64,000 nt of DNA from Paguma larvata (lineage: Eukaryota > Chordata > Mammalia > Carnivora > Viverridae). Below, in pieces: positions 58,738 through 64,000 of this stretch. Positions within the stretch are counted from its first letter, which is position 1; the number at the start of each line of letters is the position of its first letter. The notes beneath the pieces were generated by a model that was not told the origin of the DNA, did not search any database, and saw only the letters and a list, made by a program, of their open reading frames with translations. The stretch spans positions 73,939,312 through 74,003,311 of the forward strand of contig CM057826.1 of NCBI GenBank assembly GCA_030068075.1. Reading direction: 5' to 3'. The position numbers were made by a program, and so were the translations under genes.

Positions 58738-59306
58738 CATACATATACATATATATATATATATATATACATATATATACATATACCACATCTTTATCCA
58801 TTCGTCAGCTGATGAACATTTGGGATCTTTTCATAATTGGCTATTGTTGATAGCGCTGCAGTAAACATTGGGGTGTATATGCCCCTTTGAAACAGCATAC
58901 CTGTATCTTTTGGATAAATATCTAGTAGTGAAATTGCTGGGTCATAGAGTAGTTCTATTTTTAATTTTTTGAGGAACCTCCATACCATTCTCCAGAGTGG
59001 CTGCACCTGTCTGCATTCACACTAGCAGCACAAAAGGGTTCCCTTTCTCCTTATCCTTGCCAACATCTGTTGTTTCCTGAGTTGTTCATTTTAGGCATTC
59101 TGACAGGTATGAGGTGGTATCTTATTGTGGTTTTGATTTGTATTTCCCTGATGATGAGTGATATGGAGCATCTTTTCATTTGTCTGTTAGCTATCCAGAT
59201 GTCTTCTTTCAAAAAGTGTCTGTACATATCTTTTGTACATTTCTTTACTGGATTGCTTTTTGGGTGTTGAGTTTGATAAGTTATTTATAGATTTTGGATA
59301 CTAACC
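58637..59306 (-). mobile_element. second L1 copy, antisense, ORF2 3' end (first segment)
   Basis: After the junction the complement of an L1 3' UTR is met again, then the ORF2 C-terminus: the minus-strand frame 58794-59006 reads [28 protein letters not shown]. It duplicates the region at about 57700-58300 with clear divergence, and is closer to the L1 tail at 4985-5192. No poly-T marks the junction. The solo LTR follows directly. Confidence 0.85.
58709..58786 (+). repeat. (GT)n (TA)n (CATA)n compound microsatellite in L1 3' UTR
   Basis: About 15 GT units followed by TA repeats and 'catata' units. Similar tracts occur at this place in felid L1 3' UTRs, so it may derive from the L1 itself. Confidence 0.93.
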
Positions 59307-59789
59307 TGCCAGTGTCCTTGTTCCGGCGAATCTAGGGGTCCACAAAAGACGGACGGTCAAGGGAAAGGAAGTGAGAGAGCCATGAGAGATGGAGTCTGAT
59401 GACCAAGCAGGCAGCCCTGGCAATTCTGGCATCTCCATCCTGCTGGTCTCAGTGTCTTTATTTAAAAGGTAGTGAGTTACATTACAGCAATGAGTGACAT
59501 TCCATAGTTTGATCTCTTTAACAATAATCCGTTTTTACCAGCAAGGCGGCAAGGCAACTTCCTTAATCCTGTATATTGGTTTCAGGATAATTAACATATA
59601 AATTTAGGGTTGGGGGAGAGAACAGGGTGTTCCCTTTAAGGCCTTAATGTTAATTATCTGTAAACAGGAGAAATCAGGGCATTGTTTTGAGGACTATACT
59701 TCCAACTACAATGAGGGAGGTGCAACCCATCCCCAGGATGCAGCTTTAAGGTTACTTCTCAACCTGTGAGCCTAAAACGGCTCCCAACA
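59307..59789 (-). mobile_element. solo LTR of an endogenous retrovirus, 6-bp TSD
   Basis: The 483-bp element interrupts L1 ORF2. On the minus strand it starts TGTTGGGAGCC and ends GGACACTGGCA (TG...CA). Perfect 6-bp target-site duplications ctaacc lie at 59301-59306 and 59790-59795. A polyadenylation signal AATAAA (complement at 59457-59462) sits about 150 bp before the 3' end. A CCAAT motif lies on the minus strand near 59575-59579; no clear TATA box was seen. There are no internal genes, so it is a recombined solo LTR. A 6-bp TSD is commoner for class II (beta-like) retroviruses, which is only a hint. Confidence 0.9.
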
Positions 59790-59795
59790 CTAACC

Positions 59796-60264
59796 CCTTA
59801 TCTAATATGTCGTCTGCAAATATCTTCTCCCATTCCATTGATTGTCTTTTGTTTCACTGATTGTTTCCTTTGCTGTACAGAAGCTTTTTATCTTGATGAT
59901 GTTCCAATAGTTCATTTTTGCTTTTGTTTCCCTTGCCTCTAGAGACATGTCTAATAGGAAGTTGTTGCTGCCGAGTCAGAGATTGTTGTCTGTTTTCTCT
60001 AGAATTTTGACGGTTTCTTGTCTCACATTTAGGTCATTCATCCATTTTGAGTTTATTTTTGTGTGTGGTGTAAAAAAGTAGTCCAGGTTCATTCTTCTCC
60101 ATGTTGCTGTCCTGTTTTTCCAACACCATTTGCTGAAAAGACTTTCTTTTTTCAATTGAATATTCTTTCCTGCTTTGTGAAAGATTGGTTGACCATATGT
60201 TTGTGGATTCATTTCTGGTTCTCTATTCTGTTTCATCGACCTATGTGTCTGTCTTTGTGCCAGT
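59796..60264 (-). mobile_element. second L1 copy, ORF2, middle segment between the two LTRs
   Basis: The L1 complement resumes exactly where the first LTR interrupted it (the TSD copy runs into 'ccttatctaatatg'). On the minus strand the coding text KESLFSKWCWKNRTATW...KINSKWMNDLN is recognisable ORF2p. It ends at the second LTR's target site. The 116-codon frame 59976-60326 crosses from LTR into L1 and is not a gene. Confidence 0.88.
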
Positions 60265-60340
60265 TGTTGTGCCCGAATTCTCAAATCCCCCCACAAGAGA
60301 CCACCAGAGTCGAAAGTCAAAGCCAAGTGGCAAGGGTCGT

Positions 60341-60346
60341 TTTATT
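60341..60346 (-). terminator. LTR polyadenylation signal AATAAA
   Basis: The complement 'tttatt' at this position reads AATAAA on the minus strand, about 76 bp from the LTR 3' end. Confidence 0.75.
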
Positions 60347-60420
60347 TTCAGGATCGATCCAGGTCCTTTCGCATATCGCTGCCAATATGCAGAAAGGCCT
60401 CGAACATGGTTGGTGCAGCG

Positions 60421-60428
60421 TTTTTATA
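60421..60428 (-). promoter_or_regulatory. LTR TATA box (TATAAAAA on the minus strand)
   Basis: Minus-strand TATAAAAA lies 75-80 bp before the AATAAA signal, the spacing expected of TATA, cap site, R and polyadenylation signal. A transcription start near 60395 is inferred. Confidence 0.7.
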
Positions 60429-60474
60429 GACAGAGACAAATAGTATAGTAAGGTTTCAGGTTATAGGGTGACTG

Positions 60475-60519
60475 ATTGGTCGATATTTGAAATACGAACA
60501 TATGCAGCCCTCTGATTGG
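60475..60519 (-). promoter_or_regulatory. two CCAAT boxes upstream of the LTR TATA box
   Basis: CCAAT on the minus strand occurs at 60475-60479 (in 'ctgattggtc') and 60515-60519 (in 'ctgattggag'), about 50 and 90 bp upstream of the TATA box. This is a normal promoter arrangement for a retroviral LTR. Confidence 0.65.
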
Positions 60520-60584
60520 AGTTTCTTTGTTTGCTCTTTGGCGGGAAGTCTCTGTCCGTTATGTGAAAAAGTTAGTTATTTATC

Positions 60585-60815
60585 CTAATACATATCAGAA
60601 AAGGGAGAAGGGGAAGAATGTGAGGGAAGCAAGGTTCTCAAGCTAGTAAATGTCCGCTCAAGCTAATGAATGTCCGAAAGGTGAAGGTCTTCCGAATGTG
60701 AGCAAAGCCAGTTACATAAACTAATGCATGTCATAAAGGGGGAAGGGGAAGAATGTGAGGGAAGCAAGGTTACACAAGTGAGAAATGCCAGATACTCTAA
60801 CTAATACATGTCAGA
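60585..60815 (-). repeat. direct repeats in LTR U3
   Basis: 'ctaatacatatcag' at 60585, 'ctaatgcatgtcat' at 60721 and 'ctaatacatgtcag' at 60801 are related. 'aaggggaagaatgtgaggga' recurs at about 60608 and 60744 (136 bp apart). Two 20-bp units 'agctagtaaatgtcc' and 'agctaatgaatgtcc' stand in tandem at 60641 and 60661. Such duplications are typical of LTR enhancers. Confidence 0.85.
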
Positions 60816-61032
60816 CTAGACTCAGAAAAAGTTTTACAATGTTTGCAGCAAACAGTAAGCAAAACAGAATACTCAGCAATTGTATTTCTTATCAGCGGTC
60901 CACAATCGGCAGAAGGCCAGGGCAGCTATCTTTAACCCGGTATCTGTCCATTGATTAACAGAAAAAGAGAACTTAGCTTCAAACTAAGGCAGAGCTGCCA
61001 TTTGGACATAAAATTTAACACCGCTCCCTTCA

Positions 61033-62290
61033 CCAGTACCATACTGTCTTGATAATTACAGCTTTGTAATACAGCTTGAAGTCTGGAATTGTGATAGCTC
61101 CAGCCATGGTTTTTGTTTTCAACATGACTTTGGCTATTTGGGGTCTTTTCTGGTTCCATACAAATTTTAGAATTGTTCTAGCTCTGTGGAGAATGCTGTT
61201 GTTATTTTGATAGAGACTTCATTGAATGTGTAGATTGCTTTGAGTAGTATAGAGACTTTAACAATATTTGTCTTCTAATCCATGAGGATGGAATGTTTTT
61301 CTATTTCATTGTATCTTTAATTTATCCCATAAGTTTTCTATAGTTTTCACTTTACAGATGTTTTACCTCTTTGGTTAGGTTTATCTCTAATATTTTATGA
61401 CTTTTGGTGCAATTGTGAATGGGATTGATACTTTGATTTCTATTTCTGCTGCTTCATTACTACCGTGTAGAAATGCAGCTGATTTCTCTACATCGATTTT
61501 ATATCCTGCAATATTGCTGAATTTGTGTATCCGTTCTACAGGGTTTTTGGAGTCTAGAGTTTTCCACATAGAGTATCATGTCATCTGTAAAGAGTGAAAG
61601 TTTGACTTCTTTCTTGCTTATTTGTATGCCTTTTATTTATTTTTGTTGTCTGATTGCCAAGGCTAGGACTTCCAACACTAGGTTGAGAGTACAGTGGTGA
61701 GGGTGGAAAACCTTTGTGTGTTCATGACCTTAGAGGGACAGCTCTCAGTTTTTCCCTATTGAGGATGATATTAGCTACGGGTCTTTTGTACAGACCTTTA
61801 TGATGTTCAGGTATGTTCCTTCTGTCTCTACTTTCTTGGGGGTTTTTTATCAAGAAAGGATGCTGCATTTTGTAAAATGCTTTTTCTGCATCTATTGAGA
61901 GGATCATACGGTTCTTATCCTTTCTTTTATTAATGTGATGCATCACATTGATTTGTGGATATTGAACCAGCTCTGCATCCCAGGGATAAATCCCACTCTA
62001 TTGTAGTGAATAATTCTTTTAATGTATTGTTGGATTTAACTGCTAGTATATTGTTGAGAATTTTTGCATTCATGTCCATCAGGGGAAAAGGTCTGTAATT
62101 CTCCTCTTTAGTCTTGTCTCTGTCTGGTTTTGGCATCAAGATAATGCTGGCCTCATAGAATGAGTTTGGAAATTTTTCTTTCATTTCTATATTTTGGAAA
62201 AGCTTCAAAAGAATAGGTGTTAACTCTTCTTTAATTGTTTGGTAAAATTCCCCGGACTCTTGTTTGTTGCGAAATTTTTGGTTACTGATT
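61033..62290 (-). mobile_element. L1 ORF2 reverse-transcriptase region, antisense, degenerate
   Basis: Minus-strand frames read [14 protein letters not shown] text (62208 downwards: [29 protein letters not shown]) and SIDAEKAFYKMQHPFLIK (61722-61946), which are the L1 reverse-transcriptase fingers and palm. They are broken into separate frames by stops and frameshifts, for example near 61930. The segment continues from the L1 interrupted by the LTRs. Confidence 0.88.
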
Positions 62291-63250
62291 CAATTTCTTT
62301 AATGGTTATGGGTTTGTTCAAATTTTCTTTTTCTTGATGTGGGTGATTATCACTATAAACTTCCCTCTTAGAACTGCTTTTGCTGTATCCCATAAGTTTT
62401 TGGTATGTTTTATTTCCATTTTAATTTGTCTCAAGATACTTTTTGTTGTCTCTTTTGCTTTCTTCTTTGGTTGTTCAGGAGTGTGTTGTGTAATTACTAC
62501 ATGTATGTTATTTTCCAGTTTTCTTCTCGTTATTGGTTAGTTTCGTATTACTGTGGAAAGAAAGAAAACTTGATGTCATTTCAGTTTTTAAGAATGTATT
62601 ATGACTCGTTTAGTAGCCCAGCATATGATCTGTGCTGGAGCATGTTCCATGTACATTAGAGAAGAATGAATATTCTGATTCTGTTGGATGGATTGTTCTA
62701 TGTATATCTATCAGATGATATCTATATATTTATATATCCATTTGATCTATAAAATTATTCATGTCTGTGTCTTTATCGATTTCCTATTTGGATGGTCTAA
62801 ACATTGATGAAAGAGGCTTAGTCAAGTCTCCTTCTATTATTTTATTGCTGTCTTTTTCTCTCTTCAGGTTCTATTAATATTTTATTTATATATTTAGGTG
62901 TTCCATTGTTGGGTACATATATATTTACAATTGTTGTATCCTATTGATGAATTGACCCATTTATCATTTATACTGACCTTCTTTGATTCTTGTGACTGAT
63001 TTTGGTTGAAAGTCAATTCTGTCTACTATAAACAAGTATTGGCACCCCTGCTCTGTTTTGGTTATAATTAGCAAAATATCTTTTACAATTCCTTCACTTT
63101 CAGTGTATCTGTGCTCTTAATATTAAAGTGAGTCTCCTGTAGATTGCATATTTTTAGATTCTATTTGTTTTAGCTATTCCACTATTCTGTGTTTTCTGAT
63201 AGAAGAACTTAATCTATTCACATTTAAAGTAGTTAATGGTGAGTATGGAC
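62291..63250 (-). mobile_element. L1 ORF2 endonuclease and linker region, antisense, degenerate
   Basis: The complement of the conserved linker (NLWDAAKAVLRGKFI-like, here at about 62350-62400) and of the endonuclease segment (ELKGEIDSNTIIVGDFN-like, here decayed to DSNKIIEGDL at about 62830-62870) is recognisable. The start of ORF2 lies near 63230 ('gtagttaatggtgagtatgg'). Between about 62325 and 62345 some 400 bp present in other L1s is missing. Stops are frequent. Confidence 0.75.
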
Positions 63251-64000
63251 TTACTAGTGCCATTTTGTTAATTGTTTCACAGCTTTTGGCATTCCCTTGT
63301 TCTTTTCTTCCTCTATTTCATCTTTCTTTGTGATTTGTTGGGGTTTTGTTTGCAGTGGCATGTATTAACTTCTTTTTCTTTCTCTTTTGTGTGTCTACTA
63401 AAGGTTTCCTCCTTGTGGTTACTGTGAAGTTTACATAAAATATTTTCTAGTTACAAGAGTCTATATCAAGCTGATATAGACTTAAATTCAATTGCAAAAA
63501 CAAAACAAATCAAACAACTCTATACAAACACTCTCCTCCTCATACTTTTTCAACTTTTGATGTCTCATTTTACATATTTTTATATTTTGCATCCATTAAC
63601 AAATTTTTGTGATTATAGTTGTTTTTTAATACTTCTGTTTTTTAAGAGTTACAAGTGATTTGTGTACCATCATCATGGTAGTTGAGTATTCTGTATTTGA
63701 CTATGTTTTATATACTGAGTTTATTACAATTTTATATTTTTCATGTTGTTTCTTAGTGTACTTTTCTTTCAACTTGAAGAATTTCTTTTCACATTTTTTA
63801 TTAGGCAGGTGTAGTGCTGATGAACTCCCTCACCTTTTGTGTATTAGGGGATTTTTTACATTTTCTCATTTCTGAAAGAATCTTTGCTAGGTATAATATT
63901 CTTGGTTGGCATTTTTTTTTCTCTGAACACATTGAATATATCCCCCACTCCCTACTGTCCTGCAAAGTTTCTGTTGAGAAATTTACTGTAATCCTTGGTG
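63251..64000 (-). mobile_element. L1 region upstream of ORF2 and 5' region, antisense, running off the window
   Basis: 63250-63560 is the complement of the sequence preceding ORF2 in old L1 elements. 63790-64000 ('ctttgctaggtataatattc', 'gaacacattgaatatatccc') is homologous to 3750-3860. I see no ORF1 coding sequence between them. The element continues beyond base 64000. Confidence 0.72.

Larger units (their letters stand above)
60265..61032 (-). mobile_element. solo LTR of a second endogenous retrovirus, 5-bp TSD
   Basis: The 768-bp element has TG...CA ends (minus strand TGAAGGGAGCGG to GGCACAACA). Perfect 5-bp target-site duplications ccagt lie at 60260-60264 and 61033-61037, again in L1 ORF2. 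On the minus strand it shows U3 direct repeats, two CCAAT boxes, a TATA box and AATAAA in the order expected of U3-R-U5. No gag, pol or env is present. It is unrelated in sequence to the LTR at 59307-59789. Confidence 0.92.

Noticed and set aside
59976..60443. Open frames of 116 (minus) and 126 (plus) codons
   Set aside because: Both cross the junction between L1 ORF2 and the solo LTR, so neither can be an original gene.
59307..61032. One provirus with two LTRs flanking an internal region
   Set aside because: The two LTRs differ in sequence, length and TSD, and the DNA between them is L1 ORF2, so they are separate solo LTRs.
61722..62208. Possible active L1 reverse transcriptase
   Set aside because: The RT motifs are split among frames with stops, the element carries two LTR insertions and an internal deletion, so it is a fossil.
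1..64000. A prokaryote-type operon, phage or defence system
   Set aside because: The repeat content, codon-poor sequence and SINE/L1/LTR landmarks are mammalian throughout.

Overview
The window looks like ordinary non-coding nuclear DNA from a cat-family (felid) carnivore. The main evidence is about eighteen copies of the tRNA-derived carnivore SINE in its felid form. Their heads resemble 'GGCGCCTGGGTGGCTCAGT', and their tails run through CT repeats to 'aaaataaacattaaa'. Felid-type L1 elements, a Tigger-family DNA transposon and endogenous-retrovirus LTRs are also present. Base composition is AT-rich with few CpGs. I found no convincing protein-coding gene, exon or structural RNA gene. Every open frame above about 100 codons either lies in a repeat, crosses a repeat boundary, or has no recognisable features.

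Layout. 1-2.7 kb: mostly anonymous, with an old MIR and a SINE with perfect 15-bp target-site duplications (TSDs). 2.7-6.8 kb: an L1 cluster, with a sense fragment of L1 5' region followed by an oppositely oriented L1 5' region, itself hit by a younger 5'-truncated L1 (11-bp TSD). 7-20 kb: anonymous AT-rich sequence with ancient repeats, a SINE whose tail is a TTTC microsatellite, and another SINE. 20.5-21.6 kb: 3' part of a Tigger-type DNA transposon interrupted by two SINEs in opposite orientation. 22-33 kb: mostly anonymous, with a head-to-head SINE pair and an AT palindrome. 33.4-33.9 kb: an LTR-like element. 34-44 kb: SINEs, an ancient repeat carrying a trinucleotide tract, a palindromic MER53-like DNA element, and simple repeats. 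44.5-45.3 kb: an old antisense L1 3' end. 46-57 kb: ancient repeats and anonymous sequence. 57.1-64 kb: a composite antisense L1 block. It contains a duplicated ORF2 3' part, two independent LTR insertions with intact TSDs (6 bp and 5 bp), degenerate reverse-transcriptase and endonuclease sequence, and at the window edge the L1 5' region.

No genes work together here. What can be read is the order of transposition events: old L1, MIR and Tigger first, then lineage-specific L1, LTRs and SINEs. The region could be intergenic or inside a very large intron; the sequence does not decide. I found no sign of an undescribed biological system. The most informative objects are the nested insertions, the two LTRs with recognisable promoter or polyadenylation signals, and several inverted repeats.
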